This document shows positions 43,597 to 52,058 of a DNA stretch of 64,000 nt, one piece after another. This stretch comes from Chryseobacterium sp. S0630 (lineage in GTDB: Bacteria; Bacteroidota; Bacteroidia; Flavobacteriales; Weeksellaceae). The stretch spans positions 62,001 through 126,000 of the forward strand of contig NZ_JAMZGF010000007.1 in the NCBI RefSeq assembly GCF_024158915.1, written 5' to 3'. The translations under genes were made by a program, and so were the position numbers. Numbering within the stretch: the stretch's first letter is position 1; each line of letters starts with the position of its first letter. The notes under the pieces were generated by a model, which was not told the origin of the DNA, made no database searches, and saw nothing but the letters and a program-made list of their open reading frames with translations.

Positions 43597-44529
43597 TTAA
43601 AGTTTAATTGAATAAAAATCTAAAGCAATTCCTCTTGCTCCCATGTTTTCTTTCTGCTGAATTAGCCCTTCATTTAAATATTTGCCCTGGTTTTCTGTAG
43701 AAATTCCAAAACTGTAATATTTTCTGTCTTTGAATTTTTCCAAAAGAAAATGATTGATAAAATCCAATGCTCCTGCTTTTCTTCCTTCTGATGAGGCTGC
43801 CATATACTGAGTATGAATGGTATTTCCAAAATCAAAAATAACAATGCCAGCCAAAATCCTGCCATCCTGCTTGGCCTCGAAAAGTCTTATGTTTTCTGGG
43901 AATTTTTCTTTTAAAATAGTGATTTCCTCTATTGTATGTACTGGTTTTGTATCAAATTTCTGAAGAACAGAGGAAAGTAAGCTCCAGTATTCTTCAAAAT
44001 TTGTATTTTCTGTAATAATTACATTATTTTCTTTACATTTTCTTACCAATTGTCTTTTGGTCTCTGAAAATCGGATAGGATGTGAAAGATCGATAACCGA
44101 TGAAATATCTCTTCTGTAGAGAGTGGCATCACTACGGAAAAGTGCATACAAATCTTCTTCTGCAGGATATTTATGAAAAATATGGGGAATCGCTTTGTAT
44201 AGTATTTCATTGAAAGAAAGCTCAGAATAGTATTTCTTTATTTCATTAAAAATTTCCAGAACTTCACTGGTTTTTACCGTATGGGATATAATTAAAGATC
44301 CAAAAGTTAATCCGCCATGAGAAATAATCTGTTTTTCAGATTCGTTGGCAGGAAGTACAGCTGTGATCTTATTATTTTTAAAAATAAGAAGTGAATGATC
44401 TTTGAAACGATCCGAATGGTATTCCATAAAATCTCTGGCAAAAAAGAAAAGTCCGTTTTTACTTTCTATGATGAATTGATTCCATTCATCATAATACTCT
44501 TTTCTGTACTTTTTTATTTCAATAGCCAT
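43597..44529 (-). CDS. FemAB/GNAT-like acyltransferase
   Basis: 310 residues. Two acyltransferase-like halves are suggested, as in the FemAB/Lipid II aminoacyltransferase superfamily. The second (about 150-310) has KRQLVRKCKENNVIITE, a conserved region in FemAB-like proteins, and QDGRILAGIVIFDFGNTIHTQYMA and EGRKAGALDFINHFLLEKF. These act in the cytosol on amino groups using acyl-CoA or aminoacyl-tRNA. Located between the aminotransferase and the cupin/GNAT fusion, it is a candidate N-acyltransferase for the aminosugar made here. It ends 4 bases before the aminotransferase start. Confidence 0.75.
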   Translation of the reverse strand: MAIEIKKYRKEYYDEWNQFIIESKNGLFFFARDFMEYHSDRFKDHSLLIFKNNKITAVLPANESEKQIISHGGLTFGSLIISHTVKTSEVLEIFNEIKKYYSELSFNEILYKAIPHIFHKYPAEEDLYALFRSDATLYRRDISSVIDLSHPIRFSETKRQLVRKCKENNVIITENTNFEEYWSLLSSVLQKFDTKPVHTIEEITILKEKFPENIRLFEAKQDGRILAGIVIFDFGNTIHTQYMAASSEGRKAGALDFINHFLLEKFKDRKYYSFGISTENQGKYLNEGLIQQKENMGARGIALDFYSIKL

Positions 44530-44530
44530 C

Positions 44531-45397
44531 TTATAAGTTTATGGACATGATTATATTAGAATCTGTAGAATTCTGTTTTACAAAACCTGCATTCTCATAA
44601 GCTTTTATAGCTCTTGTGTTTTCCGTTATAACCTTTAGATAAAGGCTTTTTAAATTGAGCTTTTCTTTAGCAAATTTAAAAATGTGTTTGAAAATTTCAG
44701 CGCTTAATCCTTTTCCCCAATATTCCTTTTCTCCAATATATCCGAAATATTCGGCAGATCCTTCATCAATATTTATATTTTTAAGACCGGCAACTCCGAT
44801 AATATTATTGTTGTACCGGATACCTTTAACCCAATATGTAGGATTTTGATTGAGTGAAGAAAACCATTTTTGCTGGTCATCTTTTGAAAAATCAGGAGTG
44901 CTTGTTAAATGTTTAATTTCCGGCTCATTGAGCCAATCCCAGGATTTACTAAGTATTTCCGGAGTATATTCTACAAGGGTAAGCTGATGAAAACTTAAGA
45001 AGTCCTCATAATTTCTGATATAATCTTTTTCATTATAAGTATGTGAAGCTAGTACAAGGCAAATAGCTCCTGAAGAGAAATTAATTTCTGAAGCCCAGAT
45101 GCCGGGAGGAATATGTAATCCTAAATCAGGACGGTTCAAAAAGACTTGCCTTTTGAACTTCCCATCATCCAGAGAAACTTCAAAGCTACCGCTTGTTGCA
45201 ATCAGGAACTGATGACATTCTTTGTGGGAGTGTGAGCCTCTGCTTTCTCCTCCCGCAATATCATATAAATAGAAAACTCTTTTTACATTAAACGGAAATG
45301 ATGAATTATTTTCAACCACTGTAAGGTTGCCTTCGTCAAAACTGATCTTACCTAAATCAATAACACTACAATCAAATACAGAAATATTATTTTTCAT
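44531..45397 (-). CDS. FdtA/QdtA-type 3,4-ketoisomerase fused to GNAT acetyltransferase
   Basis: 288 residues in two domains. Residues 1-138 are an FdtA/QdtA (WxcM-like) cupin with GGESRGSHSHKECHQFLIAT; both active-site-type His residues (56 and 58) are intact. Residues 140-288 are a GNAT domain with GYIGEKEYWGKGLSAEIFKH (the acetyl-CoA motif A) and LKVITENTRAIKAYENAGF. The fusion would isomerise dTDP-4-keto-6-deoxyglucose and, after the DegT step, N-acylate the product. It overlaps the upstream cupin stop by 11 bases. A fusion also seen in WxcM-type proteins of other bacteria. Confidence 0.88.
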   Translation of the reverse strand: MKNNISVFDCSVIDLGKISFDEGNLTVVENNSSFPFNVKRVFYLYDIAGGESRGSHSHKECHQFLIATSGSFEVSLDDGKFKRQVFLNRPDLGLHIPPGIWASEINFSSGAICLVLASHTYNEKDYIRNYEDFLSFHQLTLVEYTPEILSKSWDWLNEPEIKHLTSTPDFSKDDQQKWFSSLNQNPTYWVKGIRYNNNIIGVAGLKNINIDEGSAEYFGYIGEKEYWGKGLSAEIFKHIFKFAKEKLNLKSLYLKVITENTRAIKAYENAGFVKQNSTDSNIIMSINL

Positions 45398-45788
45398 CAG
45401 TCAGTATTTTAAATTCTTCGAAATCTCTTATATAATCATTTTCATCATACTTCCTGTCAGAGACAATAAGTGCTAATGAATTGGTTGAAAAATTTTCCAA
45501 TCTTCGCCAGAACATTTTAGGAATATATAATCCGTAATATGATCTGTTTAAAGAAAACCTTTGTTCTTCTTTTCCATTATGAAGGACCACATCAAAACTT
45601 CCTGAAAGGGCAATAATAAATTCTTGCTGCTCTTTGAAAGCGTGGCTTCCTCTGACTTCTCCTCCAGGGACATCATATACCCAATATGTCCTTTGTATCT
45701 CAAAAGGAAGTTGATTGGGATATTCGAAAAATGATAAATTTCCTCTTTTATCATATATTTTTGGGAGTTCTATTATTTTCGGGATCAT
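45387..45788 (-). CDS. FdtA/QdtA-like cupin with altered second active-site His
   Basis: 133 residues of the same cupin family as the next gene, sized like stand-alone FdtA/QdtA isomerases. The key sequence reads GGEVRGSHAFKEQQEFI: His49 is kept but the next active-site His position (51) is Phe. The rest of the family pattern (SGSFDVVLHNGKE, SYYGLYIPKMFWRRLENF, KYDENDYIRDFEEF) is intact, so the fold should be normal. It may be a weak or different isomerase, or a partner of the fused copy. Its ATG overlaps the wzt stop by four bases. Confidence 0.85.
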   Translation of the reverse strand: MIPKIIELPKIYDKRGNLSFFEYPNQLPFEIQRTYWVYDVPGGEVRGSHAFKEQQEFIIALSGSFDVVLHNGKEEQRFSLNRSYYGLYIPKMFWRRLENFSTNSLALIVSDRKYDENDYIRDFEEFKILTDEK

Positions 45789-47044
45789 GGTGTTTGTACT
45801 TTGTATTCAAAAAATGGTCTTGTAACGCCTGGGTAAATATGCATCATTGTTCCAACTTTTACATTTTCTACTTCAAATCCAATAAATTCATCAATTCCGT
45901 ATAAAAGTATTTTTTGATCTTTCCCAAAGTAAAGCTTGAAATAATAGTTTCCGGCATTCAAAAGCCCAGCAGGAATATCAAATTCTACAGTATATTCGCC
46001 TATTTTTGAGTTGTTGTTCTCTGCAACAGCTTTCCCAACATGAAAGATGACCAATTCTTCATAATTTTTGAGTTCAAAAGTTGTGTCAAGAGTAATATCC
46101 GGACAGAAATTATGAAAAATAAGTTTTACATGTACTCCAGAATCAATATCTAGTAAATCCCCATTAATAGGAGAGACTGAAAATTCTTTTATTCTGATAT
46201 TTTCGTTACCTATAGCTTCGTTCAGATTACCATTATACTGGTAAGAGCTTTCTCTTGCGCTGCTTTTTTGATATTCTATGATTGTATTGAGAATGTCTCC
46301 TTGATAGCTAATTTGTCCTTGATTTAAAAGAATACCTTTTGTGCATAGCTCTTTAATAGCTGTCATGTTGTGACTGACAAAAAGAATGGTTCGTCCCTCT
46401 TCTCTCGTTACATCATTCATTTTACCAAGACATTTTTTTTGAAATTCTGCATCTCCTACTGCTAAAACTTCATCTACGATAAGGATTTCAGATTCTAAAT
46501 GAGCTGCTACGGCAAATGCCAGACGGACATACATTCCTGAAGAATATCTTTTCACAGGAGTATCTATATATCTCTCAACACCGGAAAAATCTACAATCTC
46601 ATCAAACTTCCTTTTGATTTCCTTTCTTGTCATTCCTAAAATAGCACCATTAAGGAAAACGTTTTCTCTTCCTGTCATTTCAGGATGGAATCCTGTTCCT
46701 ACCTCGAGGAGAGATGCTATTCTTCCGTTTGTATAGATCTTTCCTGTTGTAGGTTTTGTGACTTTACTTAAAACCTTAAGTAGTGTTGATTTCCCAGCAC
46801 CATTTCTTCCGATAATTCCAACCGCATCGCCTTGTCCGATTTCAAAATCAATATCACGAAGAGACCATACATAGTCTGATAATCCTTTTGTGGTTCTGTC
46901 ATTGGCCTCACCAATTTTAAGATAAGGATCTTCCTTTCCTCTCACTTTATGCCAGAACCTGTTAAGGTCATGAGAGAGAGTGCCTGTTCCGACTTGTCCC
47001 AGGCGATATTGTTTGGATATATTTTCTGCTTTTAAAGACAGCAT
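45785..47044 (-). CDS. wzt: ABC transporter ATP-binding protein Wzt, O-antigen exporter
   Basis: 419 residues from ATG 47044; the 14-residue upstream extension starting with TTG is rejected. The nucleotide-binding domain (about 1-250) has Walker A GIIGRNGAGKSTLLK, signature RYSSGMYVRLAFA and Walker B ILIVDEVLAVGD. The C-terminal domain (about 260-419) is the Wzt-type beta-sandwich that recognises the modified chain end (known for E. coli O8/O9a Wzt), here with VHVKLIFHNF and GEYTVEFDIPAGLLNAGNYYF. It pairs with Wzm to export undecaprenyl-linked glycan. It starts 45 bases after the wzm stop. Confidence 0.93.
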   Translation of the reverse strand: MLSLKAENISKQYRLGQVGTGTLSHDLNRFWHKVRGKEDPYLKIGEANDRTTKGLSDYVWSLRDIDFEIGQGDAVGIIGRNGAGKSTLLKVLSKVTKPTTGKIYTNGRIASLLEVGTGFHPEMTGRENVFLNGAILGMTRKEIKRKFDEIVDFSGVERYIDTPVKRYSSGMYVRLAFAVAAHLESEILIVDEVLAVGDAEFQKKCLGKMNDVTREEGRTILFVSHNMTAIKELCTKGILLNQGQISYQGDILNTIIEYQKSSARESSYQYNGNLNEAIGNENIRIKEFSVSPINGDLLDIDSGVHVKLIFHNFCPDITLDTTFELKNYEELVIFHVGKAVAENNNSKIGEYTVEFDIPAGLLNAGNYYFKLYFGKDQKILLYGIDEFIGFEVENVKVGTMMHIYPGVTRPFFEYKVQTP

Positions 47045-47089
47045 ATTCTTAAAAGATTTTAAATTAATAAAAAAGTTTACCAACAAAGG

Positions 47090-47938
47090 TTATACAGTAT
47101 CCATAAAGGTTTTTTCAACCTTATTGAAAACAACAATTCCTATCATTAAAAGGATAAGAATAATAGCAGTACTAATTCCCAACATGGCAGGAGAAAAGTC
47201 TCCAACGCCTATCCAAGCATATTTAAAACATTCAAAAATACCGGTTAAAGGATTATAATAAGCCAACTTTTTAAAGAATCCTGGTAGTGATGAAACAGGA
47301 TATATCACTGGAGTTGCATACATATATAAACTTACTCCAAAACCCAGAAGCATACTCAGGTCTTTATATTTTGTAGTAAGTGAAGAAAAGATCATTCCAA
47401 CTCCTAATGCAAAAAGGGCCATTAGGAATATAAGGAATGGCGTTGCAAGAATCCAGATATTAGGATGAGCCTCTCCTTTACTATAATAATATGCCCATGC
47501 AAGAATAAATAAAATAAGCTGTACTCCAAATCGCATCAGGTTAGAGATAACAATAGACAATGGAGTAACCAGTCTTGGGAAATAAACTTTTCCGAAGATT
47601 CCCGCATTCCCTGTAAAAGTAGATGAGGTAGCAAGTAATGATGCCGAAAAGTAATTCCAGAGAGTAACCCCTGCCAGATAGAAAAGAAGGGGTGGAGCTC
47701 CATCTGTAGGTAATTTGGCAATTCTTCCAAAAATCACCAGATAGACGATAGTAGTTAGAATGGGATTAATAAAAAACCAGATTGGCCCTAAAATAGTCTG
47801 CTTAAAGCTGGACACAAAATCTCTTTTTACAAACATATAAACAAGATCTTTGTATCTCCAGACTTCTTTTAGCTTCAAGTCAAATAACGAATGATCTGCA
47901 TCAATCGTCTCCGTCCACTTCTGTTGTGGTTCATTCAT
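47090..47938 (-). CDS. wzm: ABC transporter permease Wzm, O-antigen exporter
   Basis: 282 residues from ATG 47938; a longer TTG start (47956) is inside the -7 box and is rejected. About six membrane helices follow a cytosolic N-terminus: FVKRDFVSSFKQTILGPIWF, GVTLWNYFSASLLATSSTF and LFALGVGMIFSSLTTKYKDL are typical of ABC-2 O-antigen permeases. It forms the channel for the polymer with Wzt. No Wzx flippase was seen in the window, in line with ABC-dependent export. Confidence 0.93.
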   Translation of the reverse strand: MNEPQQKWTETIDADHSLFDLKLKEVWRYKDLVYMFVKRDFVSSFKQTILGPIWFFINPILTTIVYLVIFGRIAKLPTDGAPPLLFYLAGVTLWNYFSASLLATSSTFTGNAGIFGKVYFPRLVTPLSIVISNLMRFGVQLILFILAWAYYYSKGEAHPNIWILATPFLIFLMALFALGVGMIFSSLTTKYKDLSMLLGFGVSLYMYATPVIYPVSSLPGFFKKLAYYNPLTGIFECFKYAWIGVGDFSPAMLGISTAIILILLMIGIVVFNKVEKTFMDTV

Positions 47939-47953
47939 CTGTGTAAGTTTTTG

Positions 47954-47961
47954 CAAATTTA
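47954..47961 (-). promoter_or_regulatory. Promoter -7 element of the wzm-wzt operon
   Basis: Minus-strand TAAATTTG, 15 bases before ATG 47938, giving a very short leader. The TTG start lies inside it, so ATG is preferred. Confidence 0.5.
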
Positions 47962-48055
47962 TAATAATTAATTCTTACCGTATCTCTTAGTTTATGAATT
48001 TTCATAGTCAATAAAACTAAAAATCAACAACTAATATATTGATATTTGACGGTAT

Positions 48056-48087
48056 GAACAAAAACTATTGGCCATAAAGCCAATAGT
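48056..48087 (-). terminator. Terminator of the rml/ugd operon
   Basis: ACTATTGGC (48064-48072) pairs perfectly with GCCAATAGT (48079-48087), followed on the minus strand by GTTTTTG. It is 26 bases past the rmlA stop and separates it from the wzm operon. Confidence 0.8.
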
Positions 48088-48112
48088 CTGTGGATTTTAT
48101 AAATTATATTTG

Positions 48113-48976
48113 TTATTTTCCGATAAGTTGTTTCAGGTATTGGCCGTATCCGCTTTTACCGTATTTAGTAGCGGTTTCAAGAAGTTTTTCTTCATCAATA
48201 AATTTATTTCTGAAGGCAATTTCTTCGATACAGCCAATTTTAAATCCTTGTCTTTTTTCAATAACGCTTACAAATTCTGAAGCGTCATGAAGAGAGTCAA
48301 ATGTTCCTGTATCCAGCCATGCAGTTCCTCTGTTCAGTACTGCTACTTCAAGCTTTCCAGTGTTTAGGTAAACATTGTTGATATCTGTGATTTCCAGTTC
48401 ACCTCTTGCAGAAGGTTTGATATTTTTTGCAATTTCCACTACATTATTATCATAGAAATAAAGTCCGGGAACTGCATAGTTTGATTTGGGATTTAAAGGT
48501 TTTTCTTCAATAGAAACGGCTTTCAGATTTTCATCAAATTCCACTACACCATATCTTTCAGGGTCTGCAACGTGATAAGCGAAAACAACTCCTCCTTCCG
48601 GATTGGTTTTGTTTTTCAATAAAGTTCCCATTTCGGAACCATAGAAAATATTGTCTCCCAATACCAGTGCTGCGGGATCATTACCTATAAAATCTTCACC
48701 CAGGATAAAAGCTTGTGCTAAGCCGTCCGGGCTTGGCTGAACAACATATTCTATATTACAGCCAATTTGCGAGCCGTCGCCCAAAAGTTTGATGAAACCT
48801 GCCTGGTCATGTGGAGTTGTGATGATCAGAATATCCTTGATTCCTGCTAAAAGTAGTGTGGAAAGCGGATAATAGATCATGGGTTTGTCGTAAACAGGCA
48901 TCAGTTGCTTGCTTACTGCAATGGTAAGAGGGTACAGTCTTGTTCCGGATCCTCCGGCTAATATTATTCCTTTCAT
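48113..48976 (-). CDS. rmlA: Glucose-1-phosphate thymidylyltransferase RmlA
   Basis: 287 residues, the standard size. It makes dTDP-glucose from glucose-1-phosphate and dTTP. It has the nucleotidyltransferase signature [13 protein letters not shown] near the start, VLGDNIFYG (metal-binding Asp), [20 protein letters not shown] and [20 protein letters not shown]. It overlaps the small exported-protein gene by four bases, within the operon ugd-rmlB-orf-rmlA. Confidence 0.95.
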   Translation of the reverse strand: MKGIILAGGSGTRLYPLTIAVSKQLMPVYDKPMIYYPLSTLLLAGIKDILIITTPHDQAGFIKLLGDGSQIGCNIEYVVQPSPDGLAQAFILGEDFIGNDPAALVLGDNIFYGSEMGTLLKNKTNPEGGVVFAYHVADPERYGVVEFDENLKAVSIEEKPLNPKSNYAVPGLYFYDNNVVEIAKNIKPSARGELEITDINNVYLNTGKLEVAVLNRGTAWLDTGTFDSLHDASEFVSVIEKRQGFKIGCIEEIAFRNKFIDEEKLLETATKYGKSGYGQYLKQLIGK

Positions 48977-49434
48977 TTGGTGTGGTTTTGTGTAATTTTT
49001 CTGATCTCATCATTTATATAAATATCAATGGTGTGTATGATATTTGGTGAGATGAAAAATGTTTGTGAGTTGGGTTTATACTCGTTGTTTTTATATTTTT
49101 TTGTGATTTCTATAATTTGATCATCTGGAATTTCATAAAAAAGTACATAGAAAGAATTCCAACGTTGATTGTACTTTTCTAAATTAAAATTATCAACTAT
49201 TTTTTGTAATAATGTAATGTCATAATTTTGATTATCTATATTCCATGAAATTTTCTCAGCAATTAGATTTTTGATACTATTTTCATAATTGCTGGCGGCA
49301 AAAAAATCATTGAGTAATTTTTTTCTACTTTCCTCAATTTTGGGAGGAGGATGCATACCAAAGAAAACTTCTTGAGAATATAAAGAACTAATAGAAAACA
49401 GTGAAAATATAAACGTGAAAAAAATTTTTTTCAT
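48973..49434 (-). CDS. Small exported protein inside the rml operon
   Basis: 153 residues with a signal peptide (cleavage LYS-Q). The mature part is polar and Lys/Asn-rich ([24 protein letters not shown] helix, [16 protein letters not shown]). No family was recognised. It lies between rmlB (9 bases away) and rmlA (four-base overlap), an odd location for a secreted protein. The translational overlap argues that it is real. It may be a recent insertion into the operon. Confidence 0.65.
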   Translation of the reverse strand: MKKIFFTFIFSLFSISSLYSQEVFFGMHPPPKIEESRKKLLNDFFAASNYENSIKNLIAEKISWNIDNQNYDITLLQKIVDNFNLEKYNQRWNSFYVLFYEIPDDQIIEITKKYKNNEYKPNSQTFFISPNIIHTIDIYINDEIRKITQNHTK

Positions 49435-49443
49435 ACATATTTC

Positions 49444-50526
49444 CTAAGGTTGATACTGTTGGTTATAATACTTTTGGTAATCTCCGCTGGTTACATTCTC
49501 CAGCCATTCCTTGTTTTCCAGATACCAGTCAATGGTTTTTGCTAATCCTTCTTCAAAGGTAACTGAAGGTTTCCAGCCTAAATCTTTATTCAGTTTTGTG
49601 GCATCAATGGCGTAACGTTTATCGTGACCCGGTCTGTCTTTAACAAAAGTGATCAGTTTTTCAGAATAACCTTCCGGTCTTTCCAGCTTGGCATCCATTT
49701 GCTTGATCAGTTCTTTTACAAGATCAATATTCTGCCATTCATTGAATCCTCCGATATTATAAGTCTCCCCGGTTTTTGCTTCCTTAAAAATCTGATGAAT
49801 AGCCTTGGCATGATCAATAACAAATAACCAGTCTCTGGTGTATTTTCCGTCACCATAAATGGGAAGAGGTCTCTCATTGATGATATTTGAAATACAAAGC
49901 GGAATCAGTTTTTCAGGAAAATGATTCGGTCCGTAGTTATTAGAACAGTTGGAAACGATGAAAGGCATTCCATAGGTATTTCCGTAAGCTCTTACCAAAT
50001 GGTCCGAAGCTGCTTTCGAAGCTGAATACGGAGATTGAGGGTCGTATGATGTGGTTTCTAAAAAGAATCCTGTTTCCCCTAAACTTCCATACACTTCATC
50101 AGTAGAAATGTGATAAAAAAGATTATTTCTTTTTTCATCCGGGAATCTGCCGTGAGTATGATCAGGGTTTAACGTCCAGAACTCTTTGCAAAGATTCAGA
50201 AGATTAGCGGTCCCGTTTACATTCGTGTTGATAAATGCCATTGGATCTGTAATACTTCTGTCTACATGACTTTCTGCTGCTAGATGTACAACCGCATCCG
50301 GATTGTATTTTTCGAAAACTTTTCTAAGTTCTTCAGGATTAGTGATGTCTGCTTTTTCGAAAACATAATTGGGTTCATTTTCAATGTCCTTTAAGTTTTC
50401 CAGATTTCCGGCGTAAGTAAGGGCATCAAGATTGATGATCGTTGTATCCGGATTGTTTTTTACAAATTCCCTTACAACATGGGAACCGATGAAGCCGGCA
50501 CCTCCTGTAATGATAATGTTTTTCAT
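49444..50526 (-). CDS. rmlB: dTDP-glucose 4,6-dehydratase RmlB
   Basis: 360 residues. It converts dTDP-glucose to dTDP-4-keto-6-deoxyglucose, the branch point to 6-deoxysugars. NAD-binding IITGGAGFIGSHVVREF at the N-terminus, HLAAESHVDRSI, HISTDEVYGSLGE, YSASKAASDHLVRAYG with the catalytic Tyr and Lys, and RPGHDKRYAIDATKLNKDLG near the end are all diagnostic. It is 4 bases from the ugd stop and feeds the FdtA-type cupins. Confidence 0.96.
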   Translation of the reverse strand: MKNIIITGGAGFIGSHVVREFVKNNPDTTIINLDALTYAGNLENLKDIENEPNYVFEKADITNPEELRKVFEKYNPDAVVHLAAESHVDRSITDPMAFINTNVNGTANLLNLCKEFWTLNPDHTHGRFPDEKRNNLFYHISTDEVYGSLGETGFFLETTSYDPQSPYSASKAASDHLVRAYGNTYGMPFIVSNCSNNYGPNHFPEKLIPLCISNIINERPLPIYGDGKYTRDWLFVIDHAKAIHQIFKEAKTGETYNIGGFNEWQNIDLVKELIKQMDAKLERPEGYSEKLITFVKDRPGHDKRYAIDATKLNKDLGWKPSVTFEEGLAKTIDWYLENKEWLENVTSGDYQKYYNQQYQP

Positions 50527-50530
50527 TTGT

Positions 50531-51844
50531 TTATTTTGAGATGGTCTTTCTTCCTATACTTTTATAATGAAATCCGTTTTGTTCAGGGACTTCCAAGGGA
50601 TACATATTTCTGCCGTCAAAAATGACTTTGTTTTTCATTTTTTTAGCCATCAGTTCAAAGTTTGGATTTTTGAATTCCGGCCATTCTGTAGCAATAAATA
50701 GCGCATCTGCATCTTCAAGTGCATCATACATTCCTTTAGCGTATTGTATTTTATCACCTAAAAGTTTCTGAACATTACTTTCAGCAACAGCATCATATGC
50801 TACAATTTCTGCGCCTTTTTCCAATAAAAGGGCAATATTGTCTAATGAGGAAGCTTCTCTGATGTCATCTGTGTTGGCTTTAAAGGCAAGCCCCCACATG
50901 GCAATTTTCTTTCCTTCGATATTTCCTCCGAAATATTTTTCAATCTCAGAGACTAAAATAACTTTCTGGGTGGTATTTACATTCTCAGTAGCTTCCAGGA
51001 TCTGGAAATTAAAATCTTCCTGTTTCCCAGATTTTATAAGCGCTTTTACGTCTTTAGGGAAACAGCTTCCTCCATATCCGATTCCCGGGAATAAAAATCT
51101 GTGCCCGATTCTGTCATCACTTCCCATTCCCAGTCTTACCTTATCCACATCTGCACCTACCTTTTCACAATAGTTGGCAATTTCATTCATGAAGGTGATT
51201 TTTACCGCTAAAAATGAATTCGCTGCATATTTGGTAAGTTCTGAAGACTTCTCATCCATAAAAATGATTGGAATTCCGGTATTGGTAAAAGGCTGGTATA
51301 TTTTAGACATAATGTCTTTAGCTTTTTCCGAACTTGCCCCTACAACGACTCTTGAAGGATTCATAGAGTCTTCAACAGCAAACCCTTCTCTTAAGAATTC
51401 AGGATTTGAAACTACATCAAAAGGAATGTCTGTTTTGGAAGAGATTGTTTCTCTTACCCTATCTGCTGTGCCTACAGGAACGGTACTTTTATTAACAATG
51501 ACTTTGTATTCAGTCATCATTTCGCCAATATTATTAGCCACCTGAAGTACATAAGACAGATCTGCAGATCCGTCTTCTCCCGGAGGAGTAGGCAATGCCA
51601 GATATATAACTTCGCTTTTGTCTAAAGCTTCTTTAAGGTTGGTAGTGAAAAATAATCTTTCAGACTGGATGTTTCTTAAAAACATTTCTTCAAGGTTCGG
51701 CTCATAGATGGGAACAATGCCGTTTTTCATACCTTCTACTTTTTTTTCATCAATATCAACACAGTATACTGAATTGCCAAGTTCTGCCAGAGTAGTTCCT
51801 GTAACTAATCCTACATAACCTGTTCCTACAATCGTTATATTCAA
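50531..51844 (-). CDS. ugd: UDP-glucose 6-dehydrogenase (UDP-glucose/GDP-mannose family)
   Basis: 437 residues. It oxidises UDP-glucose to UDP-glucuronate. NAD-binding ITIVGTGYVGLVTGTTLAE at the N-terminus, STVPVGTAD, PEFLREGFAVEDSMNPSRVVVG, the catalytic Cys261 in GYGGSCFPKDVKALI, and GLAFKANTDDIREAS are family marks. The only workable start is TTG 51844: an in-frame TAG lies 21 bases upstream and no ATG is near the first strand. It is the first gene of the rml operon and divergent from rimP. Confidence 0.93.
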   Translation of the reverse strand: MNITIVGTGYVGLVTGTTLAELGNSVYCVDIDEKKVEGMKNGIVPIYEPNLEEMFLRNIQSERLFFTTNLKEALDKSEVIYLALPTPPGEDGSADLSYVLQVANNIGEMMTEYKVIVNKSTVPVGTADRVRETISSKTDIPFDVVSNPEFLREGFAVEDSMNPSRVVVGASSEKAKDIMSKIYQPFTNTGIPIIFMDEKSSELTKYAANSFLAVKITFMNEIANYCEKVGADVDKVRLGMGSDDRIGHRFLFPGIGYGGSCFPKDVKALIKSGKQEDFNFQILEATENVNTTQKVILVSEIEKYFGGNIEGKKIAMWGLAFKANTDDIREASSLDNIALLLEKGAEIVAYDAVAESNVQKLLGDKIQYAKGMYDALEDADALFIATEWPEFKNPNFELMAKKMKNKVIFDGRNMYPLEVPEQNGFHYKSIGRKTISK

Positions 51845-51869
51845 AATGTTTGTTTTAAAATTCTAAAGA

Positions 51870-51877
51870 CAAAAGTA
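51870..51877 (-). promoter_or_regulatory. Leftward promoter -7 element of the ugd-rml operon
   Basis: Minus-strand TACTTTTG, 26 bases upstream of the ugd start. Confidence 0.5.
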
Positions 51878-51952
51878 ATAAAAATCCTGTGACATACTCT
51901 TTTAATTTATTGTAAATGAATCTTGCGCTATTTGCTTGATACTTAAGATAAT

Positions 51953-51983
51953 TTTGCATTTTTAGAAAAAAAGCTTATATTTG
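51953..51983 (+). promoter_or_regulatory. Promoter of the rimP-nusA-infB operon
   Basis: TTTG (51953-51956), 19 bases, then TATATTTG (51976-51983): the best two-part promoter in the window. It predicts a leader of about 70 bases that contains the hairpin at 52008-52032. Confidence 0.75.
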
Positions 51984-52007
51984 CAATGGATTTACGGAAA
52001 AAATGGG

Positions 52008-52032
52008 AAGGCTTCGGAAGAAAGCCTTTTTT
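52008..52032 (+). terminator. Leader hairpin with T run, possible attenuator of rimP-nusA-infB
   Basis: AAGGCTT (52008-52014) pairs with AAGCCTT (52022-52028) around CGGAAGA, followed by T4 (T6 counting two in the stem). It lies about 20 bases past the predicted transcription start and 27 bases before the rimP ATG. TTTAC (51991-51995) and GTAAA (52039-52043) could close a longer outer stem. Confidence 0.5.
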
Positions 52033-52058
52033 CGTACTGTAAATCAAGATAAAAATAT

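Noticed and set aside
25950..51844. Wzx flippase or Wzy polymerase among membrane proteins of the locus.
   Set aside because: The two polytopic proteins (33019 and 35043) carry acyltransferase-3 motifs, and export is explained by Wzm/Wzt.
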